DNA of 64,000 nt from JAKVAV01 sp047632755. Its GTDB lineage: Bacteria; Bacteroidota; Bacteroidia; Flavobacteriales_D; Cryomorphaceae. Shown here piece by piece: positions 1-8,096 of this stretch. The notes beneath the pieces were generated by a model that saw only the letters and a list, made by a program, of their open reading frames with translations, did not search any database and was not told the DNA's origin. The stretch covers positions 171,796-235,795 of the forward strand of contig JBLIDT010000002.1 in NCBI GenBank assembly GCA_047632755.1, written 5' to 3'. The position numbers were made by a program, and so were the translations under genes. How positions within the stretch are numbered: the first letter of the stretch is position 1; each line of letters opens with the position of its first letter.

Positions 1-219
1 GAAGCAATCGCTCGTGAGAATAATATCTCTCCAGGTGTAGTTGCAACGGGTATTAAAGTAGCCTTGATTACAACGGTTTCGGGACTTATTGTAGCTATCA
101 TCCTTCAGATCTTTTATAATTATATCGTTTCTAAAGTAGACGGAATTGTAAATGACATGGAAGACGCTTCTATCTCTTTGGTTGATATGCTACTTCGTCA
201 CAGAACTACAAAAGCTTAG
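1..219 (+). CDS. exbB: MotA/TolQ/ExbB proton channel family protein (C-terminal fragment)
   Basis: This is the last 72 codons of a protein cut by the left edge; frame 1 is open from base 1 to TAG at 217-219. The visible end holds one hydrophobic segment (GIKVALITTVSGLIVAIILQ) followed by a helix and a short basic tail, as at the C terminus of ExbB/TolQ proton-channel subunits. These inner-membrane proteins use the proton motive force with ExbD to energise outer-membrane receptors or envelope motors. The assignment rests partly on context: two ExbD-type genes follow on the same strand, with a small membrane protein gene between. Five bases separate it from the next gene, so it is almost certainly the same operon. 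Confidence 0.85.
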   Translation, partial: EAIARENNISPGVVATGIKVALITTVSGLIVAIILQIFYNYIVSKVDGIVNDMEDASISLVDMLLRHRTTKA

Positions 220-224
220 TAACT

Positions 225-638
225 ATGGATATGAAGAAACTAGCTACAGGCCTTACTGGACTGTCATTCCTCATCATCGCTATAGGACTGATTCTTACAA
301 TCCGAATAGCCACGGGATCCGAGGCTTCCATTAGTCCATCGCTATACCTCGTTTATGTTTGCATGATATTGGCAGGTGGAGCGGCCATCATCTTTGGTCT
401 TGTGCAGCTTTTGACGAATCTGAAAAGAAACATGTCACTTCTCATAGGTATCATCGGATTTCTTGTTTTGGCATTTATTTGCTATAGCATTGCATCTGAC
501 GACGTATCCAATTACGCCGAAGATATTACTGCAGGAGCTTCTCAAGTAAGTGGAGCTGGCCTCATGTTGATGTACGTTCTTGTTGTGGGAGCGGTAGCAT
601 TGGCAGTAGTTGGAGAAGTAGTACGTATATTTAAATAA
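225..638 (+). CDS. Small four-helix membrane protein of the exb/tol cluster
   Basis: A 137-residue protein with about four hydrophobic segments (roughly residues 10-28, 40-62, 68-88 and 108-130) and few charged residues outside the loops. I do not recognise a named domain. It sits between exbB and the first exbD, with 5 and 11 bases of spacing, an arrangement common in Bacteroidota Exb/Tol clusters. A role as an accessory membrane subunit of the proton channel is inference from position only. It begins ATGGATATGAAG; either of the two ATGs could be used. Confidence 0.75.
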   Translation: MDMKKLATGLTGLSFLIIAIGLILTIRIATGSEASISPSLYLVYVCMILAGGAAIIFGLVQLLTNLKRNMSLLIGIIGFLVLAFICYSIASDDVSNYAEDITAGASQVSGAGLMLMYVLVVGAVALAVVGEVVRIFK

Positions 639-649
639 ACCCTGAAGAC

Positions 650-1360
650 ATGGCCAGAAGACCTTTGCAAGAAATCAATGCCGGCTCTATGGCTGATATT
701 GCCTTCTTGCTACTCATCTTCTTCCTGGTGACTACCACCATGGATCAAGACATCGGAATTTTAAGGCAATTGCCTCCGCCTGTACCTGAAGATCTCATTA
801 CGCCTCCTGTAAAGAAGCGTAACGTTTATGAGGTTTTGGTGAACAGCAGAAATCAACTCTTGGTGGAAAATGAGCGAATGGATATTCGCGATTTGAAAGA
901 GGGAGCTAAAATGTTCTACACCAATCCCAATAAGGATCCAGATTTGCCGATTTTGACTCGACAAACCAAAGGTAATTTGCAGGAGAGTATTAACTTGCTT
1001 CAGCAGGCTATTGCTCAAGACCCTTCAAACAAGCAGCTTAAAAGTGATCTCAAAAAGTGGCAAGGAAAGATGTCTGCCGTAGAGCTAATTGGCGAATACG
1101 ACGAACTTCCTACTTCTGCCTTGATTTCACTGCAAAATGACCGAGGGACAAAGTATGCGATGTATATCAGCGTTCAAAACGAGTTGAGCGCCGCTATCAA
1201 CGAGTTGAGAAACGATTTATCTGAAGACAAATTTGGTGTGGCTTACAGTGAATTGAACCCTGCTGTGTCAGATGACAAACCAAAGATTTTAGCAATCAGA
1301 GCTGTTTACCCTCAAAGAATCTCAGAAGCTGAACCGAAGGATATTTCTGGAGGAAGTTAA
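650..1360 (+). CDS. exbD: ExbD/TolR-family biopolymer transport protein (long form)
   Basis: A 236-residue ExbD-like protein. The N terminus carries the family hallmark: a short cytoplasmic stretch, then one transmembrane helix with the conserved aspartate (GSMADIAFLLLIFFLVTTTM, Asp about residue 16) that takes part in proton conduction. The periplasmic part is longer than the usual 130-150 residues. Around residues 100-145 it has an inserted charged, helical stretch (repeated Leu/Gln/Lys) before the final ExbD-like beta segment resumes. It lies 11 bases upstream of a second, normal-length ExbD. Two different ExbD subunits with one ExbB is typical in this phylum and suggests a heteromeric channel. 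Confidence 0.88.
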   Translation: MARRPLQEINAGSMADIAFLLLIFFLVTTTMDQDIGILRQLPPPVPEDLITPPVKKRNVYEVLVNSRNQLLVENERMDIRDLKEGAKMFYTNPNKDPDLPILTRQTKGNLQESINLLQQAIAQDPSNKQLKSDLKKWQGKMSAVELIGEYDELPTSALISLQNDRGTKYAMYISVQNELSAAINELRNDLSEDKFGVAYSELNPAVSDDKPKILAIRAVYPQRISEAEPKDISGGS

Positions 1361-1371
1361 AACAGGAAATT

Positions 1372-1842
1372 ATGAGCAAATTCACACGAAAAGGTAAAAA
1401 AGGAACACCCGCTGTTTCAACGGCATCTCTTCCTGACATAATCTTCATGCTCCTGTTCTTCTTTATGGTAGTAACGGTGATGAGAGAAGACGACCCGAAG
1501 GTTATAGTTATCAAACCCAATGCTACGGAGACGGAGAAGCTGGAGAAAAAATCATTGGTTGACTACATCAATGTCGGAACTCCCAGTGACACGCGTTTTG
1601 GAACAGAGCCAAAAATTCAGTTAGATGACTCTTTTGCTGAGGTTGCGGATATTCAGTTTTGGATCAAAGAAAACCGCGATAAAAGAGACGAAGCTGAAAA
1701 GCCTCTTATTACCACTTCACTAAAAGTAGATAGTGATGTGAAAATGGGAGTGGTAACTGACATCAAGCAAGAACTGCGAGAGTCACAGGCTTTGAAGATT
1801 AACTATTCTGTTAATAAAGGATCGGCCTTAGACAACAACTAA
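1372..1842 (+). CDS. exbD: ExbD/TolR-family biopolymer transport protein (short form)
   Basis: A 156-residue second ExbD. The helix TASLPDIIFMLLFFFMVVTV contains the conserved Asp (about residue 23) shared by TolR/ExbD proteins, preceded by a basic cytoplasmic start rich in Lys/Arg. The periplasmic part is mostly charged, with no inserted region. It is the last gene of the operon: a strong intrinsic terminator begins 23 bases after the stop codon. Working with ExbB and the upstream ExbD, it would transmit proton motive force across the periplasm. Which outer-membrane partner is energised cannot be read from this window. Confidence 0.9.
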   Translation: MSKFTRKGKKGTPAVSTASLPDIIFMLLFFFMVVTVMREDDPKVIVIKPNATETEKLEKKSLVDYINVGTPSDTRFGTEPKIQLDDSFAEVADIQFWIKENRDKRDEAEKPLITTSLKVDSDVKMGVVTDIKQELRESQALKINYSVNKGSALDNN

Positions 1843-1865
1843 GAATAATCGAACAAAATATGAAG

Positions 1866-1895
1866 TCCATCGACCTTAGGTTGATGGATTTTTTT
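1866..1895 (+). terminator. Intrinsic terminator of the exbB-exbD operon
   Basis: A 10-bp stem (1866-1875 with 1879-1888, one G-U type mismatch) closes a 3-base loop and is followed directly by seven T residues. It sits just downstream of the last exbD stop codon. Confidence 0.9.
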
Positions 1896-2063
1896 GTTTG
1901 TACGCCGCAGCAATCATAGCTTCATTTCTAAGATCTTGGAAAGGGGAAGTAATACAAGAATCTCACTACTACGTTATGAGGTGTCAATCGCCGATTTAGA
2001 GAAAGGGTTTTGTCTAGTCCTTGCGGGAAAAAAAAGTAAGCCAGAAATTACTGGTGCAATAGA

Positions 2064-3044
2064 TTACCCTTGATCGTCCAATTGACTTTTCTCAAGTCCT
2101 TTTTGCAGCTGCTCAGCTTGTCGATTGTTCTTCCAGCCTTTTGAATACTTCGTAATGTAGAAGATCAATCCGCCTACAGCAATGGCTGAAATACCTACCA
2201 AAAGCCAATCGCTAAAGTCGGGATCGAAGGAATCCAAATCTTCGGAAATACTTCCACGGGCCATCATAAAGAGCAGAATGAGGGCCAAGGCATTGTTCAC
2301 AAAATGAGCAATAATGGGAGCCCATATAGATTTGGACCAGACGAATAGGTAACCTAAAAGAGCTCCGAGCAAAAATCGAGGTATGAAGCCATAAAACTGA
2401 AAGTGCATGGCACTGAACAAAAAAGCAGAGAGCCAAACCGCAACATGCACATTGCCCGTCCACTTTCTAAAAATAGGGACCATTAACCCTCTAAAGATCA
2501 TTTCTTCACCTAGGGCGGGCAAGAGGGCCATGACAATTATATTGACCATCAGTGATGACACACTACCAGTACCAGCGATTGCCGCGGTCAATTTTTGAGC
2601 GGTCTCTTCCATTCCTGCAAAAACCTCTTCTAGACTCGATAAGGACTCTGGAAGAGCCAGTCCCTCATTGAACCAAGCCATAACGTTGATCAGCGGAAGT
2701 GCCGCGATGATGACCAATGCAGAAGCGATCGCAATGCGGGGCATAATGAATCGGAATCCAAGGTATTTTTTCCAAGCAACAGAGCTCAAACGGGCAAAAA
2801 CGATGGCTGGAACCACAAATAAACCGAGATGCTGAAAGAAAAGTAAGACTCGATTCATCTGTACGACGTTCTCATTTTCGTAGTCAGAAAGCGCACTTGT
2901 ATTCTCGAAGAGATTCACTCCCCATAGGGCATTCAAGAGTCCTTGACCCATGAGCATAGAGACGCCAACACAGAAAAAAGCAATGAGAAAAAGTACGATC
3001 AGTTGAAGAAATGGGTCGGCGTTTGAAAAAGGCCTTGAACCCAT
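2064..3044 (-). CDS. CPBP family intramembrane metalloprotease (CAAX/Abi-like)
   Basis: A 326-residue polytopic membrane protein with about eight hydrophobic segments. Three signature motifs of the CPBP (CAAX prenyl protease/bacteriocin-processing) family are intact: EEMIFRG (Glu180, Glu181, Arg185), F210xxxH214, and H247xxxN251. Together these form the glutamate/histidine active site within the membrane. Substrates of bacterial members are mostly unknown. The gene is transcribed alone and diverges from dusB with only 35 bases between starts. The 221 bases downstream (1843-2063) hold the opposing exb terminator and no gene I can support. Confidence 0.9.
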   Translation of the reverse strand: MGSRPFSNADPFLQLIVLFLIAFFCVGVSMLMGQGLLNALWGVNLFENTSALSDYENENVVQMNRVLLFFQHLGLFVVPAIVFARLSSVAWKKYLGFRFIMPRIAIASALVIIAALPLINVMAWFNEGLALPESLSSLEEVFAGMEETAQKLTAAIAGTGSVSSLMVNIIVMALLPALGEEMIFRGLMVPIFRKWTGNVHVAVWLSAFLFSAMHFQFYGFIPRFLLGALLGYLFVWSKSIWAPIIAHFVNNALALILLFMMARGSISEDLDSFDPDFSDWLLVGISAIAVGGLIFYITKYSKGWKNNRQAEQLQKGLEKSQLDDQG

Positions 3045-3058
3045 CGGTTTGGAATGTT

Positions 3059-3066
3059 TAATTTTG
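3059..3066 (+). promoter_or_regulatory. Candidate Bacteroidota promoter (-7 element) for dusB
   Basis: TAATTTTG matches the phylum's TAnnTTTG -7 consensus exactly. A TTG at 3035-3037 lies 21 bases upstream, close to the expected -33 position. The dusB ATG follows 13 bases after the element. Confidence 0.6.
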
Positions 3067-3079
3067 CATCTTCTTTAAG

Positions 3080-4072
3080 ATGGCAAAGATAGCGAATATT
3101 GACTTGGGGGACTTCCCTCTTTTGCTTGCTCCGATGGAGGATGTAAGCGATCCACCCTTTCGGGCGTTGTGCAAGAAATTCGGTGCTGACTTGATGTACA
3201 CGGAGTTTATCAGTTCGGAAGGACTCATTCGCGACGCGGCAAAAAGTGTTCAGAAACTGGACATCTACGAATACGAGCGGCCCATTGGAATCCAGATTTT
3301 CGGAAGTGATTTGGAGCCTATGATGGAGTCAGCTAGGATCGTAGAACAAACAAATCCCGACATTCTCGATATCAACTTCGGTTGTCCCGTAAAGAAAGTC
3401 GCTTGCAAAGGAGCTGGAGCTGGAATTCTTCAGGACATCCCGAAGATGGTGAGGCTCACAGAAGCTGTCGTAAAAGCTACAAACTTGCCCGTAACGGTGA
3501 AAACCCGACTTGGGTGGAGTGAGGATACCAAATTCATTGTTGATGTAGCGGAGCGGCTTCAAGACATCGGTATCCAAGCCATCAGCATCCACGGTCGAAC
3601 ACGCCAGCAAATGTACAAAGGTGAGGCCGATTGGTCATTGATCGCCGAGACTAAAAACAACCCTCGCTTGCACATTCCCGTTTTTGGTAACGGCGACATC
3701 AATACTCCACAAAAAGCGCTGGAATACAAAAACCGCTATGGCGTTGACGGAGTAATGATCGGCAGAGCCAGCATCGGTTATCCGTGGATATTCAGAGAGA
3801 TCAAGCACTTCATCAAAACAGGAGAAACCTTGGCTCCACCTCAAATGGATGAACGAGTAGAAGCTGCCCTAGCCCATTTCGAAATGGGACTTAAATGGAA
3901 AGGCGAAAAACTGGGAGTAGTGGAAATGCGTCGTCATTACGGAAACTACTTCCGCGGAATTCAAGACTTCAAGGAACACCGAATCAAACTCGTAACTGAA
4001 GACAATCCAGCATGCGTGAGAGAACTTCTGCTGGAAGTGAAGGAGAAGTACGGAGATTTCGCGTTTGCTTAA
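3080..4072 (+). CDS. dusB: tRNA-dihydrouridine synthase, DusB-like
   Basis: A 330-residue TIM-barrel flavoenzyme that reduces uridine to dihydrouridine in the tRNA D-loop, using FMN and NADPH. The N-terminal LLAPMEDVSDPPFR is the FMN-contacting loop. INFGCPVKKV holds the catalytic cysteine (Cys102), followed by the family's ACKGAGAG. ISIHGRTRQQMYKG and the later IGRASIGYPW phosphate-binding loop complete the Dus signature. Length and motifs fit the DusB subgroup, usually the only Dus enzyme in Bacteroidota. It appears monocistronic; the next gene converges on it. Confidence 0.93.
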   Translation: MAKIANIDLGDFPLLLAPMEDVSDPPFRALCKKFGADLMYTEFISSEGLIRDAAKSVQKLDIYEYERPIGIQIFGSDLEPMMESARIVEQTNPDILDINFGCPVKKVACKGAGAGILQDIPKMVRLTEAVVKATNLPVTVKTRLGWSEDTKFIVDVAERLQDIGIQAISIHGRTRQQMYKGEADWSLIAETKNNPRLHIPVFGNGDINTPQKALEYKNRYGVDGVMIGRASIGYPWIFREIKHFIKTGETLAPPQMDERVEAALAHFEMGLKWKGEKLGVVEMRRHYGNYFRGIQDFKEHRIKLVTEDNPACVRELLLEVKEKYGDFAFA

Positions 4073-4122
4073 AGTTCGCTGCGCTCACATTTTATCCGCG
4101 AATGGACACGAATCGTTTTGAA

Positions 4123-4135
4123 GCCCTGTAAGGGC
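4123..4135. repeat. Short REP-like hairpin between convergent genes
   Basis: GCCCTGTAAGGGC is a perfect 5-bp stem with a 3-base loop, in the 98-bp gap between dusB and the permease gene. The flanks resemble interspersed intergenic repeats seen in this phylum, but only one copy is evident here. There is no T-tract, so it is not a clear terminator. Confidence 0.3.
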
Positions 4136-4170
4136 GACATTTCTAGCTACTATAGACCAGCTACTACCAA

Positions 4171-5385
4171 CTAAAGCGACGCATACTTCCGCGTGAAAAA
4201 CCTCACGGGAGCAATACTAGAAATAATCCCGCCGAAAACAACCAAGCCAAAAATGGCGATGAAATCGGTGAATATCATTTCAACAGGGTAGAATTCTACC
4301 AAGCCTCCTTCCAATCTAATCAACCCCCATTCCTGCTGCACGTAGACGAATAGAAGCCCCAGCACCATTCCCACCAAAGCGCCTATGGCGTTAATCAAAG
4401 CTCCTTCTAAAAAGAAGATTCGGCGGATGGATTTGACCGTTGCACCCATTCCTGTGAGCACGGCTATGTCATGGCGTTTCTCATTGATCAAAAGGGTCAA
4501 TGCGGCGATGATGTTGAAAGTAGCAATCAACATGATGAAGGCCATAATCAAAAAGGTCGCCCACTTCTCCGTCTTATTCGACTTGTAGATAATCTCGTTT
4601 TTCTCGAGTCGACTCCTCACTCGATAGTTTTCTCCCACCACTTCTTGCAGTCGAGCCTGAACGGTTTCCATATCGGCATCTTCTTCAATTCGAATATCGA
4701 CGGTGGAATACTCATTTTCAAACTCCAACAATTTCGAAGCGAAGCCGATCGGAACAATAACGTAGTCCGAATCAAAATCGATATTGATGGTAAAAACTCC
4801 CGCCACGGGAATATTCCTCTTGTTCAGTGCCTGCGTTAGATTTCTGCGCAACTCCTTTCCGCGAATTACCGCCGAAAGTTTGAGTGGATTGAAGACCTGC
4901 TCGAAAAGACGCAGATCAAGGTCGTACTTCACACCAATGCCGATCACAGCCTGTGGCGTATCCTCTAGGTACAATCGAGCCTCCCCGTCGATAATCATAC
5001 TATCCAATCCCGATTGTTGGATAAAAGAGTCCTCAACGCCTTTTAGGATGACGATGCGTTGGTTTTCATCGTACTGTGCGAAAACCCGTTCTTCGATAGA
5101 CAGCGCACAGTGCTTCACCCCTTCGATGTCCTGCAAATCGAGGCAATCGAGACTGTCGGTACTAAAAACCTTATTGGTAAGCGGAATGACCGAAAGGTCA
5201 CTATCGAAATAACTATAGCGACTGTCGATTAAAGATTCGATCCCATTGAAAGCAGAAAGGATCACCACCATAGCCATCGTTACCGCGGCCACCACCAGCA
5301 TGCTGATCATGCTCATAATGGTGATAATCGAAAGTGATTTTTTCGAAAAGAGGTACCGCTTAGCAATAAAAAAACTCAGATTCAC
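4171..5385 (-). CDS. ABC transporter permease, FtsX/LolC-LolE family
   Basis: A 404-residue protein with the MacB/FtsX permease topology: one N-terminal transmembrane helix (about residues 20-45), a large periplasmic domain (about 50-265), then three helices at about 275-300, 320-345 and 370-395. This is the LolC/LolE layout, the complex that releases lipoproteins from the inner membrane. No ATPase gene is adjacent, so the partner must lie elsewhere. The start is GTG, three bases after rbfA; no ATG is available in the right place. It is the last gene of the minus-strand operon from 7707. Substrate specificity is inferred only. Confidence 0.85.
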   Translation of the reverse strand: MNLSFFIAKRYLFSKKSLSIITIMSMISMLVVAAVTMAMVVILSAFNGIESLIDSRYSYFDSDLSVIPLTNKVFSTDSLDCLDLQDIEGVKHCALSIEERVFAQYDENQRIVILKGVEDSFIQQSGLDSMIIDGEARLYLEDTPQAVIGIGVKYDLDLRLFEQVFNPLKLSAVIRGKELRRNLTQALNKRNIPVAGVFTINIDFDSDYVIVPIGFASKLLEFENEYSTVDIRIEEDADMETVQARLQEVVGENYRVRSRLEKNEIIYKSNKTEKWATFLIMAFIMLIATFNIIAALTLLINEKRHDIAVLTGMGATVKSIRRIFFLEGALINAIGALVGMVLGLLFVYVQQEWGLIRLEGGLVEFYPVEMIFTDFIAIFGLVVFGGIISSIAPVRFFTRKYASL

Positions 5386-5388
5386 GGT

Positions 5389-5733
5389 CTATTCTTTCAA
5401 AAGATCATTGATTTTCTCAGAATAATCGAGGCTGTCGTCGATGAAGAAGGCTACCTCAGGAACAATACGCAATTGCTTGCCTACCTTATTTCCGAGAATC
5501 CCTCGAACCTTAGAAGATTTGGCGCGAACCATTTCCAATAGTTCTTCCTTGGTGCCTTTACCAGGCGCGAAAAAACTCAAAAATGCTTTTGCCACTCCCA
5601 AATCAGGGCTCATCCTTACAACGGTAACCGTAATGAAAGCGCCGTTAAATAAGTCTCTCGAATGTTGCTGAAAAATAATGGCCAGCTCCTGTTGAATGAG
5701 TTTGGCAACTTTCTCTTGGCGTATACTAGGCAT
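5389..5733 (-). CDS. rbfA: 30S ribosome-binding factor A
   Basis: A 114-residue protein with the RbfA fold: it begins SIRQEKVAKLIQQELAIIFQ and has the central strand ITVTVVRMSPDLGVAKAFLSF and a helix ending in the KVGKQLRIVPEVAFFIDDS segment. RbfA binds the 30S subunit near helix 1 of 16S rRNA during late maturation and cold adaptation. It lies 11 bases after hflX and 3 bases before the permease, inside one operon. Length is normal (E. coli about 133; this phylum shorter). Confidence 0.93.
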   Translation of the reverse strand: MPSIRQEKVAKLIQQELAIIFQQHSRDLFNGAFITVTVVRMSPDLGVAKAFLSFFAPGKGTKEELLEMVRAKSSKVRGILGNKVGKQLRIVPEVAFFIDDSLDYSEKINDLLKE

Positions 5734-5744
5734 GGGTTCAGTCT

Positions 5745-6941
5745 TTAGTAGAGGTATGTGTGGTAAGGATAACGCTTGCTGTGGATGGCCTTTACCTGTT
5801 CGTAAACTTTGGTGCGAAGCTCATCAATATTCTGCTTTTTAATCGCCGATATGAAAACTACTTCATCCGCTTCTAAGCGTGCCATCCATGAATTCTTGAG
5901 CTGCTCCAACGGATCGGTGATCACGTCGGGATCAACATCCTGTGGGTCGATAGGCTTCGGCTTATAGGCATCAACCTTGTTGAATACCACAATCGTGGGT
6001 TTATCGGCACTGTCAATATCGCTAAGAGTTTGCTTCACCGTATTGTAGTGGTCTTCAAAGTTGGGGTGGGAAATATCTACAACGTGAATCAACACATCGG
6101 CTTCTCTCACCTCATCCAACGTGCTCTTGAATGATTCAATGAGTTGTGTTGGCAGTTTGCGGATAAACCCAACCGTATCCGTAAGTAGAAAGGGCAAGTT
6201 TCCGAAAACCACTTTCCTCACTGTCGTGTCCAGCGTAGCGAAAAGCTTGTCTTCGGCAAAGACTTCTGATTTGCTCAGAAGGTTCATCAAAGTGGACTTT
6301 CCCGCATTGGTATATCCTACCAAAGCTGTTCGGACTATAGCTCCTCGATTGCCTCGCTGGGTGCTCATTTGCTTGTCGATCAGCTTCAGGCGCTCCTTCA
6401 GCTTGCTGATCTTATCACGGATAATACGTCTGTCGGTCTCGATCTCTTTTTCACCTGCTCCACTTCTTGTACCTGTTCCACCACGTTGGCGCTCCAGGTG
6501 AGTCCACATTCGCGTTAAGCGAGGCAATAAGTACTCTGATCGGGCCAGTTCTACTTGGGTTTTGGCTTGAGCCGATCGAGCACGAAACATAAATATATCG
6601 AGGATGAGCAGACTTCTGTCGTAGATCTTCTTCTCAAAATGCTTTTCGATGTTCCGCAATTGAGATGGACTCAAATCATCATCGAAGATGATCATGTCTA
6701 TCTCGTGCTCATCTACATATTCTTTTACTTCTTGAATTTTTCCCTTGCCCAAAAACGTGCGTGGATCTGGCGCATCGAGTTTTTGGGTGAACATCTTCCG
6801 AGTTTCGATACCCGCTGTTCTGGCCAAAAAGGCCAACTCATCCAAATGATCATCTACTTGTTCGACCGTTTCATCGCGGGAAATAACCCCCACCAGAACG
6901 GCGGTTTCCACTTGGGATCCAGTAGAGCTGTTTTGTGCCAT
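5745..6941 (-). CDS. hflX: GTPase HflX, ribosome-associated
   Basis: A 398-residue HflX. The N-terminal domain (about 1-180) includes GKGKIQEVKEYV, the family's glycine-rich nucleotide-binding region, followed by the linker with RGGTGTRSGAGE. The GTPase domain starts about residue 205: G1 is GYTNAGKST, G3 is DTVGFIRKLP, G4 is FNKVD and G5 is SAIK. HflX splits stalled or hibernating 70S ribosomes under stress. Clustering with rbfA fits a ribosome-quality theme. It starts 3 bases after the cytochrome c gene. Confidence 0.95.
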   Translation of the reverse strand: MAQNSSTGSQVETAVLVGVISRDETVEQVDDHLDELAFLARTAGIETRKMFTQKLDAPDPRTFLGKGKIQEVKEYVDEHEIDMIIFDDDLSPSQLRNIEKHFEKKIYDRSLLILDIFMFRARSAQAKTQVELARSEYLLPRLTRMWTHLERQRGGTGTRSGAGEKEIETDRRIIRDKISKLKERLKLIDKQMSTQRGNRGAIVRTALVGYTNAGKSTLMNLLSKSEVFAEDKLFATLDTTVRKVVFGNLPFLLTDTVGFIRKLPTQLIESFKSTLDEVREADVLIHVVDISHPNFEDHYNTVKQTLSDIDSADKPTIVVFNKVDAYKPKPIDPQDVDPDVITDPLEQLKNSWMARLEADEVVFISAIKKQNIDELRTKVYEQVKAIHSKRYPYHTYLY

Positions 6942-6944
6942 ATA

Positions 6945-7253
6945 TTACTTTAAAGATTGGGTGTAGCGAGCCACGGCTTCAATCTCATCTGTCGACAAGA
7001 CTCCGCTGTAAGGCATCATCGTATTTCGTCCGTTGGTGATTAGTAGAATGCGCTCTGCCAAAGTCAAACTTGACTCGGGCAATATTTTTGCATCGGCAAA
7101 GCCTTTGCAACCATCATCGCCATGGCAAACAACACAGTGCGTTTGGTAAATTTTTGCACCTGAAATTTCTTCATTGGCCGATTGAGATGTATTTCCATCT
7201 CCACAAGACCAAACCAAAAGGCACAAAAGCGATATGGTGGCAATCCTCTTCAT
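6945..7253 (-). CDS. Cytochrome c lipoprotein, single heme
   Basis: A 102-residue secreted c-type cytochrome. I start it at the ATG at 7253, which gives a lipoprotein signal (MKRIATISLLCLLVWSC) with the lipobox Cys at residue 17. A longer reading adds 12 residues that overlap the upstream gene and spoil the signal. The heme motif is CVVCH, with a distal Met in NTMMPYSG. This is a small Cytochrome_CBB3-type domain. It follows the cytochrome b-like membrane gene after a single base, so the two probably form a small electron-transfer unit on the outer face of the inner membrane. The redox partner is unknown. Confidence 0.85.
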   Translation of the reverse strand: MKRIATISLLCLLVWSCGDGNTSQSANEEISGAKIYQTHCVVCHGDDGCKGFADAKILPESSLTLAERILLITNGRNTMMPYSGVLSTDEIEAVARYTQSLK

Positions 7254-7254
7254 A

Positions 7255-7707
7255 TTAAATTTCAGGAAATAATCCTCTAGCAATTCCATCTTCTCTAAAA
7301 GGCCAAGGGATATTTGACAAAACGATTAACAAGGCAGCTAAGAAACACCAAAAATGGCGTTTGTGTTTCAGTTTTACGCTCGTTGCTTTCTTGGCACTGA
7401 TTCTTCCTATCGTCACTAGTGCGATCGCGATCAACATTGCCACCAAGTGCTCCAAGCTCCAAAACCGAACGACGGCATTGGACATTTCGCCCAGTTGCCT
7501 ATACCAACCATTGCCGAAGTAAAGCACCAAACCCATTGCGAGCTGAAGGTGGAAAGCAATCAGTGTAATCAGAGACCAACGGTTGTGCTTGCTCGTATAA
7601 TCCCGTCCGCTCGTCATTCCCCGAAAGGATTGAAAAATGGCGATGACTATGGCGATAAGTGCCAGCCAGCGAAGCAAAGAGTGTAGATGAGTAATCCCTG
7701 TTATCAT
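7255..7707 (-). CDS. Cytochrome b-like integral membrane protein
   Basis: A 150-residue protein with four hydrophobic helices (about 10-28, 45-63, 85-103 and 118-136). Histidines fall within or at the edges of helices (HLHSLLRW near the start, FHLQLAMG, LEHLVAM), which suggests heme b ligands like those of small di-heme cytochrome b proteins. It is the first gene of the five-gene minus-strand operon and is followed directly by the cytochrome c gene. Function in a respiratory side chain is inference; no catalytic domain is present. Confidence 0.7.
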   Translation of the reverse strand: MITGITHLHSLLRWLALIAIVIAIFQSFRGMTSGRDYTSKHNRWSLITLIAFHLQLAMGLVLYFGNGWYRQLGEMSNAVVRFWSLEHLVAMLIAIALVTIGRISAKKATSVKLKHKRHFWCFLAALLIVLSNIPWPFREDGIARGLFPEI

Positions 7708-7805
7708 TTCACATCAGTATCCCACAAAAGTAAGAAAAGGCGTGTAGCCCTTCCGCCCTTATTTGGAGTCTACCCATTTAGTTGAGAGTCTGAGCTCGAT
7801 AGCAA

Positions 7806-7838
7806 GTTGTCAAGGCAGGCGAACGCCTGAAAGACAAC
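7806..7838. repeat. Nested inverted repeat
   Basis: The outer arms GTTGTC (7806-7811) and GACAAC (7833-7838) enclose an inner perfect repeat CAGGCGAACGCCTG (7816-7829). This could form an RNA hairpin or act as a protein-binding dyad. No open reading frame or T-tract accompanies it. Confidence 0.5.
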
Positions 7839-7959
7839 CACGCATGCTTTAGAAAATTAGGCTTTGTCATACGTCGCAATATAGCAACAGAGGAATGGCC
7901 CTACAGTTAAAATTTTGATGAGTGGGGAATAAGGTTGATGATTGAAATAATCTCCATCC

Positions 7960-7987
7960 GTAGCTGCGCGATTAATCGCGCAGCTAC
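7960..7987. repeat. Perfect 28-bp palindrome
   Basis: Two 14-base arms (7960-7973 and 7974-7987) are exact reverse complements with no spacer; the core reads GCGCGATTAATCGCGC. Such a long perfect palindrome is unexpected by chance. It lies 109 bases upstream of the rlmN start. It may be a protein-binding dyad or a fossil repeat; it lacks the T-tract of a terminator. Confidence 0.7.
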
Positions 7988-8083
7988 TTATCCATTCTAG
8001 ATTAAAGGTTTGCACAGAGCGTGTAGAGATTTTTGGATAGCCACAACCAATAAGAGGGTTTCATTATGAAGAAACCGAATCAG

Positions 8084-8091
8084 TACCTTTG
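8084..8091 (+). promoter_or_regulatory. Candidate -7 promoter element for rlmN
   Basis: TACCTTTG is an exact TAnnTTTG match, and the ATG of rlmN begins only 5 bases later. Transcription would therefore start at or next to the initiation codon. No good -33 TTG is visible at the expected distance. Confidence 0.55.
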
Positions 8092-8096
8092 CGGCA

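Larger units (their letters stand above)
7708..8083. other. Intergenic region with two strong inverted repeats, no gene seen
   Basis: This gap between the divergent cytochrome b-like gene and rlmN has no convincing open reading frame. It holds a nested hairpin at 7806-7838 (GTTGTC/GACAAC enclosing CAGGCG-aa-CGCCTG) and a perfect 28-base palindrome at 7960-7987. Neither is followed by a T-tract. The start of the gap would contain the minus-operon promoter, which I could not identify with confidence. Confidence 0.6.

Noticed and set aside
4073..4170. Possible mobile-element remnant or REP family around GCCCTGTAAGGGC.
   Set aside because: Only one copy is visible in the window and there is no transposase or flanking repeat.
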